Source of the DNA: a virus
Reading direction: 5' to 3' (one strand)
Length of the DNA stretch: 64,000 nt
IMG/VR virus record: IMGVR_UViG_3300025133_000038
Location: 55,351-119,350 of that record
Shown here: positions 32,088 through 40,863 of the stretch, one piece after another
How positions within the stretch are numbered: the stretch's first letter is position 1
Layout: every line of letters begins with the position of its first letter
Position numbers and translations under genes: made by a program
Notes under the pieces: model-generated
What the model was told of the DNA's origin: nothing
Databases searched by the model: none
The model's input: only the letters and a program-made list of their open reading frames with translations

Positions 32088-32596
32088 TGGAATGTCGCTA
32101 TAGTCCACAACAAGTTGACGACTTGGTCCATGAGAACATGGGCCTTGTCGTCTCTATTGTTAAATCCCTGAGACCCCCTAACGCAACTGAGTACGAAGAG
32201 TATATTCAGTTGGGTAGGATAGGGTTATGGAAAGCAATTCGCAAACATGACCCGAAGCTGGCTAAACTATCAACAATCGCATGGGACTACATTAGATGGG
32301 AAATTATTCGTTATATCAATAAGAGCGTTAAATATAACACCTTGATGAATAACCCAGATGCCCAATATAGACTTCAATGCGTTCATTCTGAACGAACCCA
32401 AGAGTTGTTTACAGACAGTGTTGCCGAAGCCATACCAAGTTCCCTTTCAAAATCTGAATGCATAGTAGTGGATATGCGTCACCAGGGATATACCTTCGAA
32501 GAGATAGGTAAAGAGCTTGGAGGTTATACACGAGGTTGGGCAAACAAACTATTCAAACTAGCAATAAAGAAGATACAAGATGCCAACGAAAACTAA
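32087..32596 (+). CDS. sigma-70 family RNA polymerase sigma factor (second copy)
   Basis: 169 residues. The region 2 pattern is clear: HENMGLVVSIVKSLRPP, EEYIQLGRIGLWKAIRKHDPKLAKLSTIAWDYIRWEIIRYI (core binding and -10 recognition helix). A region 4-like HTH follows: LSKSECIVVDMRHQGYTFEEIGKELGGYTRGWANKLF. It is the more canonical of the two phage sigma factors. Expressed with SSB from a strong sigma-70-type promoter, it could drive the GGTGTATAATA promoters of the tail operons. It overlaps the glycosyltransferase gene by 17 bases. Confidence 0.85.
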   Translation: MECRYSPQQVDDLVHENMGLVVSIVKSLRPPNATEYEEYIQLGRIGLWKAIRKHDPKLAKLSTIAWDYIRWEIIRYINKSVKYNTLMNNPDAQYRLQCVHSERTQELFTDSVAEAIPSSLSKSECIVVDMRHQGYTFEEIGKELGGYTRGWANKLFKLAIKKIQDANEN

Positions 32597-34253
32597 GAAG
32601 CGTATATTGATGGTTAATGAAGGTGGTCATCTTCATACTGGATATGGCAACTACGGATTAGAAGTTCTAACCAGACTGTATAATACTGATAAGTATGAGA
32701 TAGCTGAGTTTTCTAGTTTTACAACCATAGAACAAGCAAGAGACAACAAGGCTATTTGTCCTTGGAAAATCTATGCTAATGCTGTTCATAAAGATGACCC
32801 TAGATACGAACAAATGAAAGCTAGAGGAGATTGTTCCTTTGGTTCTTGGAGGTTTGAGAGGGTTGTGCTAGACTTTAAGCCAGATATTGTCTTTGACATA
32901 CGAGACTACTGGATGCTTGCCTTTGAGAATGACTCCCCTTTGAGGGAGTATTTTCATTGGAGCATAATGCCTACTGTAGATTCTTCTCCCCAAAACGAAT
33001 CATGGCTAGAAACCTTTATTCAAGCAGATAGTGTATTCACCTATTCTGATTGGGGAAAGGAAGTTCTAGAGGACGAAGGTGGAGGTAAGATTGAAACATG
33101 TGGAGTAGCATCTCCTGGTGTTGACCTCAATGTTTTTACCCCTACTAAAGATAAGAATGTCCATAGAGATAGTATGGGGTTGAGTGGAGACCTTAATATA
33201 GTAGGTACGGTTATGCGTAACCAAAAACGTAAACTATACCCAGAATTATTTGAAGCCTTTGCAAACTATATAGAAAAGTGCATCAAAGAAGGTCGTGAAG
33301 ACTTAGCTAAAAAAAGCTACTTATATGTTCATACTTCATATCCTGATAGCGGATGGGAAATACCACAGCTATTAGCTAGGTATGGATTAAGCCATAAGGC
33401 TCTCTTTACATATCTATGTGGAAACTGCGGGTATTATTTCTCTTCCTTCTTCCAAGATGCTAGAACAGTATGCAAGAAGTGCAGTCATACCTCAGCTATG
33501 CTACCTAACTCAGCCAAGGGCTTAACAAGAAAGCAACTAGCTGATGTCTACAACCTATTTGACGCATATGTTCAATACTCTATCTGTGAGGGTTTTGGTA
33601 TGCCTCAGGTAGAAGCTATTGCTTGTGGAGTTCCTATCTTTACCGTTGGCTATAGCGCCATGACAGAGATTGGGGTTAAGTCAGGAGGCTTTGTTGTACC
33701 CCCTAAGACTAAATTCTTAGAATTAGAGACAGGAGCTTATAGGGTATACCCTGATAATGACTATCTTGTTGACTCTTTGTTTAACTTCTTTATAAAACCT
33801 CTTCCTGCAAGGGCTAAGTTTAATTTCCAAGCAAGGCAAACAGCAGAAAAATTCTACGACTGGGATGTTACAGCTAAGATATGGGAAAACCATTTCGACT
33901 CTATTGAGCTAACCGGAAACCAAGGCAAGTGGGACACTAAGGTTAGTATCCACGAACCAGCCGAAAGCATTCCTCCTCAGCATGAAAACTGGAACAACGA
34001 AGATTTTGTAGAATGGTTAATCCTAGATGTTTTAGGAAGACCAGACCTAATTAATGGACATTATTCTATGGAAGCCTATAGAAGTCTTCATTATGGAATT
34101 AGAAAGGTCGGAGAAGAATATGTTAACATTACTAGACAAGACCTATTCAATGCAGCTAAGGCTAAGGCTAAGTTAAAAGCCCTAGCTGAAAAAGCTAGGA
34201 TGGGAATGGTTACCGTTCTAAAGGAAGATTTTATCGAGGCTGCAAATGAGTAA
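32580..34253 (+). CDS. GT4-like glycosyltransferase with an inserted zinc ribbon
   Basis: 557 residues. The GT-B fold is visible: N-terminal ILMVNEGGHLHTGYGNYGLEVL and C-terminal YSICEGFGMPQVEAIACGVPIFTVGYSAMTEIG, the donor-binding E-x7-E region of GT4 enzymes. Between them, near residues 280-305, lies CGNCGYYF ... CKKCSH, a four-cysteine zinc ribbon not usual in GT4 proteins. The C-terminal 100 residues are a separate helical region. The acceptor is unknown: DNA base, virion or host glycan. First gene of the sugar island. Confidence 0.78.
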   Translation: MPTKTKKRILMVNEGGHLHTGYGNYGLEVLTRLYNTDKYEIAEFSSFTTIEQARDNKAICPWKIYANAVHKDDPRYEQMKARGDCSFGSWRFERVVLDFKPDIVFDIRDYWMLAFENDSPLREYFHWSIMPTVDSSPQNESWLETFIQADSVFTYSDWGKEVLEDEGGGKIETCGVASPGVDLNVFTPTKDKNVHRDSMGLSGDLNIVGTVMRNQKRKLYPELFEAFANYIEKCIKEGREDLAKKSYLYVHTSYPDSGWEIPQLLARYGLSHKALFTYLCGNCGYYFSSFFQDARTVCKKCSHTSAMLPNSAKGLTRKQLADVYNLFDAYVQYSICEGFGMPQVEAIACGVPIFTVGYSAMTEIGVKSGGFVVPPKTKFLELETGAYRVYPDNDYLVDSLFNFFIKPLPARAKFNFQARQTAEKFYDWDVTAKIWENHFDSIELTGNQGKWDTKVSIHEPAESIPPQHENWNNEDFVEWLILDVLGRPDLINGHYSMEAYRSLHYGIRKVGEEYVNITRQDLFNAAKAKAKLKALAEKARMGMVTVLKEDFIEAANE

Positions 34254-35367
34254 GAATATTTTATTTATAGCGCCCTATCGACAGGGTGATGGTTGGGGTA
34301 AGGCTTCTCAAGATTTTGCCCTAGCTATGGAAACTACTAAGCATAATATTGCTATTCGCCCTATATATATGGACAGAGGTTTCTTTAAGCAAGAAGCTAT
34401 AGACCCAAAACTAATAGAAATGGAAGGTCGTTCTTTTGATAAGTATGATATGGTTATCGAAAATGTTCTTCCTAACTACTATGAGAAAACAGAGGTTCCT
34501 ACTCTGGCGTTTTTGTTCTTAGAGACAAACAATCTTGATAAAACCTTTTGGTATAGACCTATGTCTATCATGGATGGTATAATAGTTGCCTCTGATGCAG
34601 AGAAAACGACTGTTGACAGAGAAATCAATACACCTTGTTGGAACGTAGGTGGTCCCCTAGACAGCACTGTTGAAGATGAGGGCGACCTTGAGGGAATACC
34701 AAAGGACACTTTTAACTTCTACTTTATTGGAGAGAGTATTGATAGAAAGAACTTGGAGGCTTTAATTACAGCTTTCCATCTTGAGTTCTACCGTAGCGAA
34801 CCTGTGAACCTTATCCTTAAACTAAATAAAAGTGGTATGGATTCTCGCACTCTAAGCCAGCATATGCAAAAAGAGATACAGGGTATAAAAAACAAACTAC
34901 GCATCTACGAAGATAAAAATCTTTACAAGTCTGAATATCTTATTACAGATAGGCTGACAGAGAAAGAAATGGTACAGCTACATACGTCGTGCAACTGTTT
35001 TGTTATGCCTTCTAGAGGAGAGGCTTTCTGTAGACCTGCTGCTAGGGCTATGGTGTACGGCAACACTCCTATTGTTACAGACAATACAGGAATGACAGCC
35101 TTTATTAATGATGAAACAGGATGGGTTGTTCCATCGAAAGAAGTTCCTCTTGTTTCTAGGGATTATCCCCTAAAAGGAATATACACAAGTCGTGAAACGT
35201 GGTATGATATTGATATACTCGCTCTAGGCAAGGCTATGAGAGAGGCTTATACCTCAGACAGAACAGATAAGATTAAAGCAGGAATGGAAATGGCTAAGGC
35301 CCTAACTTATGAATCTGTTGGAAAAAATATAGAAAGGGTCATTGATGAGTACGACTCCAGTCAGTAA
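34246..35367 (+). CDS. GT4-like glycosyltransferase
   Basis: 373 residues. A GT-B protein with ILFIAPYRQGDGWGKASQDFALAM at the N-terminus, FNFYFIGESIDRKNLEALITAF at the start of the second Rossmann domain, and VMPSRGEAFCRPAARAMVYGNTPIVTDNTGM as the donor-binding block. It overlaps both neighbours (8 and 23 bases), so it is in one operon with the other sugar genes. Confidence 0.78.
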   Translation: MSKNILFIAPYRQGDGWGKASQDFALAMETTKHNIAIRPIYMDRGFFKQEAIDPKLIEMEGRSFDKYDMVIENVLPNYYEKTEVPTLAFLFLETNNLDKTFWYRPMSIMDGIIVASDAEKTTVDREINTPCWNVGGPLDSTVEDEGDLEGIPKDTFNFYFIGESIDRKNLEALITAFHLEFYRSEPVNLILKLNKSGMDSRTLSQHMQKEIQGIKNKLRIYEDKNLYKSEYLITDRLTEKEMVQLHTSCNCFVMPSRGEAFCRPAARAMVYGNTPIVTDNTGMTAFINDETGWVVPSKEVPLVSRDYPLKGIYTSRETWYDIDILALGKAMREAYTSDRTDKIKAGMEMAKALTYESVGKNIERVIDEYDSSQ

Positions 35368-36271
35368 TATACTACACAGAACATTAAACAAAAGAGATAA
35401 GCTCAACATACTATGTTTCTTCTTTGATGGGCGGTTTGAAGACGTTCTAGTAAAGACAGGTCATAATATCTACGGTGCGGAAAACTCCTTTATCTCTAAC
35501 TGCGATAGAAATCCAAACCTAAGGTACTTGCCTGACAATATCTCTCAAGTAGAACAGGATATGTGCTGGGATTTAATTCTATATAACCATGAAGAATCTC
35601 AGTTCAATAACGCTAGAAAAATGAGTGCGATATTACACGTACCAGCTCTAAGAGTTGAGCACTTCCTTTCTGCCACAAACATACCAACCGAGATTACAGA
35701 AGACACGGTCTTTTCTCACTCTGTTGTCAAAAATTCTTATAAGGCAGACGGCGAAATTATTCGTTATGGTATTGAAGATTCAGGCGAATCAGAAGAAGAA
35801 CGCGATATTGATGTGTTGATTCATGGTAACTTTATTCCTAGTGACTATCAAGCCGTAAGGTTTATTGAAGGATTAGACTACAATGTTGAGGTTTGGGGAG
35901 ACAGTCCTGGTTTATCAGAACAGATTTCTAATGAAGACTTAGTAAGTAAGCTCAAAAAGACCAAGGTTTTTATCAACCTCTCAACTCAGGGCGGTGTTCC
36001 TTATAGTGCCTTAGTTGCTATGATGTCTGGGTGTGCTATTATTTCTAATAAGACTGAAGCTACAGAGGGTGTCTTTACTGATGACTTTGCTATCTTAGTC
36101 AAGACACTTGAGGATTTTGATGTGTCGCTAAACCATATTCTGTCCACTGATTGGAAAAATATGGGAAAAGCTGCTAGAAAGGTAGCCCTTGAAAACTTTA
36201 ATATCGAAACTAATGCTAAGTTATGGGACAAAAAACTAAGACAAAAAAGTGAAGAGGTTTATATAAGATGA
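35345..36271 (+). CDS. glycosyltransferase-like protein (GT-B)
   Basis: 308 residues from the ATG at 35345, with AAGGG six bases upstream. The C-terminal half resembles a GT-B donor domain: DIDVLIHGNFIPSDYQAVRFI, VFINLSTQGGVPYSALVAMMSGCAIISNKTEATEG. The N-terminal domain (ILCFFFDGRFEDVLVKTGHNIYG) is diverged. It lacks the full E-x7-E signature, so activity is less certain than for its neighbours. Confidence 0.68.
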   Translation: MSTTPVSNILHRTLNKRDKLNILCFFFDGRFEDVLVKTGHNIYGAENSFISNCDRNPNLRYLPDNISQVEQDMCWDLILYNHEESQFNNARKMSAILHVPALRVEHFLSATNIPTEITEDTVFSHSVVKNSYKADGEIIRYGIEDSGESEEERDIDVLIHGNFIPSDYQAVRFIEGLDYNVEVWGDSPGLSEQISNEDLVSKLKKTKVFINLSTQGGVPYSALVAMMSGCAIISNKTEATEGVFTDDFAILVKTLEDFDVSLNHILSTDWKNMGKAARKVALENFNIETNAKLWDKKLRQKSEEVYIR

Positions 36272-36693
36272 AGATTCAAATAACTAAGGAACAACCTGCT
36301 ACTAAAGAGCCTGACGTAGTACCTGTTCATCCAGACGAGATAGATATTGTTGAAGATGGTAGCTGCGAACTAATTAGGTTAAGTCAAACCCTTGACTATT
36401 GCCCAACTCCAGTTCGTAATGAACTATTCGAAAAAGTCCTCAAAAAAGTAAGGTATGAAGGTACTGTTTGCATCTCTGGATTAGACATTATCTCTTTTGG
36501 ACTAGGTATAGCCAATGGTAAATATGATATTGATGAAATAAACCTTCTTTTGTTCTCAGGAGGGCAGTCTATCTCAGACTTAGGAACAACTAAGGCTATT
36601 TTACTACAAAAAGATTTTGTTATCAAGAAGACTAGGTTCGATGGGGATATGTACTTCATTGAAGCTCAGAGACCAGGACCATCAAATGAGTAA
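36268..36693 (+). CDS. hypothetical protein in the sugar island (methyltransferase-like fragment)
   Basis: 141 residues. CELIRLSQTLDYCPTPVRNELFEKVLKKVRYEGTVCISGLD looks like the late strands of a Rossmann methyltransferase that has lost its SAM-binding N-terminus (no GxGxG). The last part (AILLQKDFVIKKTRFDGDMYFIEAQRP) fits the final beta hairpin. It may be a reduced, non-catalytic partner. Recognition is weak. Confidence 0.5.
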   Translation: MKIQITKEQPATKEPDVVPVHPDEIDIVEDGSCELIRLSQTLDYCPTPVRNELFEKVLKKVRYEGTVCISGLDIISFGLGIANGKYDIDEINLLLFSGGQSISDLGTTKAILLQKDFVIKKTRFDGDMYFIEAQRPGPSNE

Positions 36694-37495
36694 AACTAAA
36701 GAAACTAAAGACACTGTATGTCAAGGATGCGTCTTTATTAGTGAGTCTAATAGGTGTGAGGCTCACATGCTAAGCTCTGCTGAAAACGCAGGTCTTGACG
36801 TTGTAGAATGTTGGAATGAAGAGGGTGAGTTTAATGTCATTCCAGGACGAAAGTGTACTATGAAAAGACCTGCTTCTTGGGCAGCGAAACAAGGTGTTGA
36901 TATTCGAAATAGTGATGTTGTACAGACCCCTCCAAGCACTAAAGAATTAATAGCTTATGCTCAGGCCGAGATGAAAGTAGATTTCTCTGCTATGGTTGTA
37001 TGTCAAAAAGATACTACTATTGAAGACATCGCCCAAACACTACAAAGCCTAGTCGCTCAAGAGCATGAACCTGTATTCGTTGGGGTTGTAAGAGAACACG
37101 CATGTAAGGTTGACCCTAAAGACATCTTTTTACTTATTAATGCTATGGGATTCGATGAATGGAAGATTGAAAACCCTGTAGATGGAAGAAATGGTAGAAA
37201 AGCTGTTGAAGGTATCTTAAAGTTTAAATTAACCACCTATTTTGCCACCTTTAAGGCTGGTCGTAATGTAGATGAAAACTTCTTCTCTGATTTAAACTAT
37301 AAAATTACTAGAGAATGGTTTACTTTTGCTATTATCAAGAACGACAAAGACCCTATTGACGGGGTCGTGGTCCCTAGTCTTATTTACAAATACTTTGGAA
37401 ACAACTTCGATAAGCTCGAAGAAATAATAGAGGAAGAGGCTCAAACATGTCAGGGAATACTGAACATACAGCAGATAAACAAGACATTCCAGTAA
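36686..37495 (+). CDS. hypothetical protein, cysteine cluster plus GT2-like domain
   Basis: 269 residues from the ATG at 36686, with AGGA seven bases upstream. The N-terminus has a cysteine cluster (CQGCVF ... CEAH ... CW ... CTM), probably zinc- or cluster-binding. From about residue 95, MVVCQKDTTIEDIAQTLQSLVAQEHEPVFVGVV resembles the first strand and helix of GT-A (family 2) glycosyltransferases. The DxD motif is not clear. It is in one operon with neighbours by overlaps of 8 and 49 bases. Confidence 0.5.
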   Translation: MSKTKETKDTVCQGCVFISESNRCEAHMLSSAENAGLDVVECWNEEGEFNVIPGRKCTMKRPASWAAKQGVDIRNSDVVQTPPSTKELIAYAQAEMKVDFSAMVVCQKDTTIEDIAQTLQSLVAQEHEPVFVGVVREHACKVDPKDIFLLINAMGFDEWKIENPVDGRNGRKAVEGILKFKLTTYFATFKAGRNVDENFFSDLNYKITREWFTFAIIKNDKDPIDGVVVPSLIYKYFGNNFDKLEEIIEEEAQTCQGILNIQQINKTFQ

Positions 37496-38007
37496 TACTA
37501 CTGGTCCATAGAGCAAAAGCAGGGTTGATAAAACAAACCTATGAGAACCTAATGATTATTTCCTCTGGAGAAGGTAGTGCGGCAGAATTTTTCCAAGCAA
37601 ATATCAAAGAGGATAAGGCAGAAGCTCTCTATGGTTTTCTTTCAGAGCATGACTACCTAGCTACAGAAGACGCTATAGAAAAAATAGCAAAACTTCTTAT
37701 CGAAGACCCATATATAGGAGCAGTATATTGCGACGGAATAATTAGGGCTCATAATGATACTCCTCAAATATTCCCTCCTTTTTCAAAGGAATCCTATACT
37801 ACTTGTATTATTAACACTCCTTTGTTCGCTCAACATAACCTTTTACAAGAATGGGACGAGGAGCTAAACTCTACATATTTTTATGACTATTATAAGAAAC
37901 TTGGTGCTACTACACTAGTAGGACATATTCCAGAACAACTAATTTTAACAAAGTATAATCCTACATCGTCAGAAGAAATTCAAAAGGTAAGAGAAAAGCA
38001 TGGGTAA
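37447..38007 (+). CDS. hypothetical protein in the sugar island (GT-A-like)
   Basis: 186 residues. VILLVHRAKAGLIKQTYENLMIIS and YIGAVYCDGIIRAHND recall GT-A fold strands around the donor site. FAQHNLLQEWDEELNSTYFYDYYKKLG resembles the acceptor-side helix of GT2 enzymes. It could be a second piece of a divided GT-A enzyme together with the gene before it. The call is tentative. Confidence 0.45.
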   Translation: MSGNTEHTADKQDIPVILLVHRAKAGLIKQTYENLMIISSGEGSAAEFFQANIKEDKAEALYGFLSEHDYLATEDAIEKIAKLLIEDPYIGAVYCDGIIRAHNDTPQIFPPFSKESYTTCIINTPLFAQHNLLQEWDEELNSTYFYDYYKKLGATTLVGHIPEQLILTKYNPTSSEEIQKVREKHG

Positions 38008-38722
38008 AGCTAAGAGAAATGTTGCTGCTATCTCATCACCCAGTAAGCAAAAATATAGTATTATCATACCTGCTGCGGGTCAGGGACAACGAATGAAGTC
38101 GTATGGAGCTAAGCCTCTTATAAAACTTGGTGACAAAACGCTTATTCAACACCAACTAGATAGAATTAAGAAAGCTTTTACTCAGTATAAAGTTACTGTT
38201 GTAACAGGATTTCAATCTACTAAGGTTGAAAAGAACCTTCCTAAAGGCATAGACCATATAGAAAACCCTTACTACGAACATACAAATGTAGCATATAGCA
38301 TTTCTCTAGGTATGAGTCGTGCAGAAACAGAGAATGTTCTCATCATCTATGGAGATTTGGCGTTTAATAGGGCGGCTTTGAAACTGCCTCTTATGGGAGA
38401 ATCTCTTATCTCTATAGACACCTCTGGGCAGATGAAGAAGGATGAGGTTGGTTGTGTAGTTCATAACAATCTCGTAACCAATATGATGTATGGCCTTCCT
38501 CTTAAATGGGGTCAGATGATGTTCTTAACAGGCAAGGAGCTGAAACTCTGGAAGGAAATAGTAACAAGTCAAGACTGTTCCAAGTGGTATGGCTTTGAGG
38601 TGTTGAATGAGATAATAAACAGAGGTGGAAGCCTTAGGGCATTTACCCCTAAAAATGCAGTAAGCACAGATATAGACACATCTAAAGATATAGAAAGAGC
38701 AAGAAAAATATGCGAACTATAG
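38000..38722 (+). CDS. nucleotidyltransferase (sugar-1-phosphate or LicC-like)
   Basis: 240 residues. The signature IIPAAGQGQRMKSYGAKPLIKLGDKTLIQHQLDRI is the NTP-binding G-x-G-x-R-M ... K-P-L motif of sugar-phosphate and choline-phosphate nucleotidyltransferases. VLIIYGDLAF supplies the metal-binding Asp. It activates a small phosphorylated group as an NDP-linked donor, probably for the glycosyltransferases around it. The small size favours LicC/GlmU-N-type enzymes. Confidence 0.78.
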   Translation: MGKAKRNVAAISSPSKQKYSIIIPAAGQGQRMKSYGAKPLIKLGDKTLIQHQLDRIKKAFTQYKVTVVTGFQSTKVEKNLPKGIDHIENPYYEHTNVAYSISLGMSRAETENVLIIYGDLAFNRAALKLPLMGESLISIDTSGQMKKDEVGCVVHNNLVTNMMYGLPLKWGQMMFLTGKELKLWKEIVTSQDCSKWYGFEVLNEIINRGGSLRAFTPKNAVSTDIDTSKDIERARKICEL

Positions 38723-39585
38723 TAACCATTTATTCAGATTCTCAGCCAGCAGATGGGATTATGTCTACCCTATCTGCCTTAGACGCTAAGAATGAGAACT
38801 TTAGGGTAGTAGACTGGAACCCTAATGTTAAACCAGCCTTTGATATGTTTGCTGAGCTTAATCCAGACCTTATTATTTCGGACGCAACCAATACCCCTAA
38901 CCTATCTGGAGCCCTGAAGGAGTATAGTTGTAAGACAGTAGTCTGCGGTAGTATGCCGCCAGCGAGTTTGGAGCCAGACCTTCTTCTCCTGCCTGAATCT
39001 ATTCCAGAAATGATAATAAAACATTGTACCCTTCCATATTTACAGGTTAAAAACGCTGCAAATTATGCTAAGTTTAGAGGGGGCAAACGAGATAGAAAAA
39101 AACAAGCAGACATCTTGTATTTTGCTAGTCATAAAGAGGCTCAGAGTCAAGAAGCAGACATATTAAGCATATTGTCTGGTCTACCTTACAGTTTTCGCGT
39201 CGTTGGACACAAAAGACCCTTACTACAGTATGTTGGGGCGACAACACTACAAGAAACTGCGGATTTCATGGCTTCTTCTAAAATAGTTATTGATATTGGG
39301 GGTTTTCAGCTACATGACATAGCTATGCAAAAGGGATTTTGTCTTTCCAATGTTGAAAATGGCCTATATCCATGCTTACACAGTCTTGACCCTGAAAAGA
39401 TAGAAGAACAGGTCGAAGACCTTCTTTCTCAGGACAAGAAGCGAGATTCAATTGCTAAAAAAGCCTATAAAGAGACAGTGTCTAAGGATACTTACTTTCA
39501 TAGGTTATCAGAGGCATTTATCCTACTAGGGTGGGATGATGAGGCTAAAGAAGTAACAAAAACACTAAAGGAATTGACTGAATAA
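38710..39585 (+). CDS. glycosyltransferase-like protein (diverged GT-B)
   Basis: 291 residues. The C-terminal half follows the GT-B donor domain order (SKIVIDIGGFQLHDIAMQKGFCLSNVENGLYPCL, then PEKIEEQVEDLLSQDKKRDSIAKKAYKETVSKDTYFHRLSEAF, like the terminal helix of GT4 proteins). The N-terminal half is a small Rossmann unit (LIISDATNTPNL, KTVVCGSMPP). Activity is uncertain because the conserved Glu pair is missing. Confidence 0.55.
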   Translation: MRTIVTIYSDSQPADGIMSTLSALDAKNENFRVVDWNPNVKPAFDMFAELNPDLIISDATNTPNLSGALKEYSCKTVVCGSMPPASLEPDLLLLPESIPEMIIKHCTLPYLQVKNAANYAKFRGGKRDRKKQADILYFASHKEAQSQEADILSILSGLPYSFRVVGHKRPLLQYVGATTLQETADFMASSKIVIDIGGFQLHDIAMQKGFCLSNVENGLYPCLHSLDPEKIEEQVEDLLSQDKKRDSIAKKAYKETVSKDTYFHRLSEAFILLGWDDEAKEVTKTLKELTE

Positions 39586-40064
39586 TGATAAGAGCAGGCT
39601 TCTTAATAGATGCACTGGGTGCATCGCAGCAATCTATAGCTTTAACGTCCCAGATGAACGAACTGATGGCTCAGAAGGCGAATTACAGCATGTGTCTGTT
39701 CTACAGAAACTATGACAGGTCGCTAATTTCTCCTCATTTTGCCATGTTTAGCGAATATGTGGCATGGTCCTTTAGCGGGATAGCTATTGCCACCGATATT
39801 AAATCAGCAAAGACGCTTTTGAAGTGTCCTGGCCCCAAAAAGAAGTTCTTCTATGTGTGGAGTACTGAGTGGGCTTTTAACAACAGGTTGAGTTATTCAG
39901 ACTTAGCCAAAGTATACCAAGCGGACGATATGCAGTTAATAGTGAGGAGTGAGTCGCACTACGACATCGTTTCTAAGCTATGGCAGAGGCCCGCAAAGAT
40001 AATAGAGGAGTTTAACTATGAGCAAGTTGCCGATTTCCTTACAGAAGAAAGCCAAGGACTATAA
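39585..40064 (+). CDS. hypothetical protein at the end of the sugar island
   Basis: 159 residues. Alpha/beta pattern (AGFLIDALGASQQSIALTSQMNELM, KKKFFYVWSTEWAFNNRLSYSDLAKVY, LIVRSESHYDIVSKLWQRP) resembling the N-terminal half of a GT-B protein with no C-terminal partner. The upstream stop overlaps its ATG, and its 3' end overlaps the Vsr-like endonuclease gene by 47 bases. This suggests the endonuclease insertion may have truncated it. Confidence 0.5.
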   Translation: MIRAGFLIDALGASQQSIALTSQMNELMAQKANYSMCLFYRNYDRSLISPHFAMFSEYVAWSFSGIAIATDIKSAKTLLKCPGPKKKFFYVWSTEWAFNNRLSYSDLAKVYQADDMQLIVRSESHYDIVSKLWQRPAKIIEEFNYEQVADFLTEESQGL

Positions 40065-40863
40065 AAACCTTAGTGATGCAGCGAAAGAGAAGCTGTTGAG
40101 GGAACTTTACGTAAACAGGGAGATGAGCTACCCACAAATAGCTGAAGTTGTGGATTCCTACGCTAAGAAGGTTAGTCGGGACGCCAAGAAGTTGGGTATT
40201 GAGTCTCGTACACTAGCAGAAGCACAAAGTCTGGCTCTAAAAACTGGACGTAGGACTCATCCTACTGAAGGTAAGGGGCATAGTGAGGAGTCTAAGTTGA
40301 GAATTAGTGAGAAAATGGCCTCTACATGGGACCAATTAACAGAAACAGAGAAGGAACATCGCTCTCAGATTGGTAAAGACCACTGGAATAGCTTCTCAGA
40401 GGAGAAAAAGGCCGAAATGAGACAGGCGGCGGGCGATGCCGTGAGACAAGCCTCAAAAGATGGGTCTAAATTGGAAAAATTTATCTACGAAACCTTGACA
40501 AACGCAGGAATCGTCGTAGAATTTCATAAGGAGAGGATGGTTGTCAATCAGCGACTACAGGTTGACCTTTTCCTGCCTGAGCTTAATACTGCTATTGAAG
40601 TAGATGGCCCATCTCACTTTAAACCCATATGGGGACAAGAGACATTGGACCGTAATAGACGGGCTGATAACCAAAAGGCGGGTTTGATACTTGCTCAAGG
40701 TTGTTGCTTAATAAGACTTAGGCAAACGCAGTCCTTATCTCAACACTATAAGAGAGAGGTTGCGAAGAATTTACTAGAAGAAGTACTGAAGATTAAGAAA
40801 AAGTTCCCTGCTAGGGGACATCGTTTAATTATTATTGGAGGTGAAGAGAATGACGAAGAATAA
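40018..40863 (+). CDS. homing-type endonuclease: HTH, NUMOD3-like and Vsr/EDxHD nuclease
   Basis: 281 residues. The N-terminal part has a resolvase-like HTH (SYPQIAEVVDSYAKKVSRDAKKLGI, about 35-62). One NUMOD3-like segment follows (GKGHSEESKLRISEKM, about 85-100), and the C-terminal nuclease core is LQVDLFLPELNTAIEVDGPSHFKPIWG with a following RLRQ. The core gives D ... E-x-D-G-x-SHF, the Vsr/EDxHD pattern shared with 18612 and 27889. AGAGGAG seven bases upstream fits the start. It lies at the end of the sugar island. Confidence 0.8.
   Translation: MSKLPISLQKKAKDYKNLSDAAKEKLLRELYVNREMSYPQIAEVVDSYAKKVSRDAKKLGIESRTLAEAQSLALKTGRRTHPTEGKGHSEESKLRISEKMASTWDQLTETEKEHRSQIGKDHWNSFSEEKKAEMRQAAGDAVRQASKDGSKLEKFIYETLTNAGIVVEFHKERMVVNQRLQVDLFLPELNTAIEVDGPSHFKPIWGQETLDRNRRADNQKAGLILAQGCCLIRLRQTQSLSQHYKREVAKNLLEEVLKIKKKFPARGHRLIIIGGEENDEE

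Noticed and set aside
40495-40522. TTGACA-N16-TAGAAT inside the Vsr-like endonuclease gene
   Set aside because: It resembles the early-type promoters but lies within coding sequence and has a mismatched -10; kept only as a possibility for 40850.
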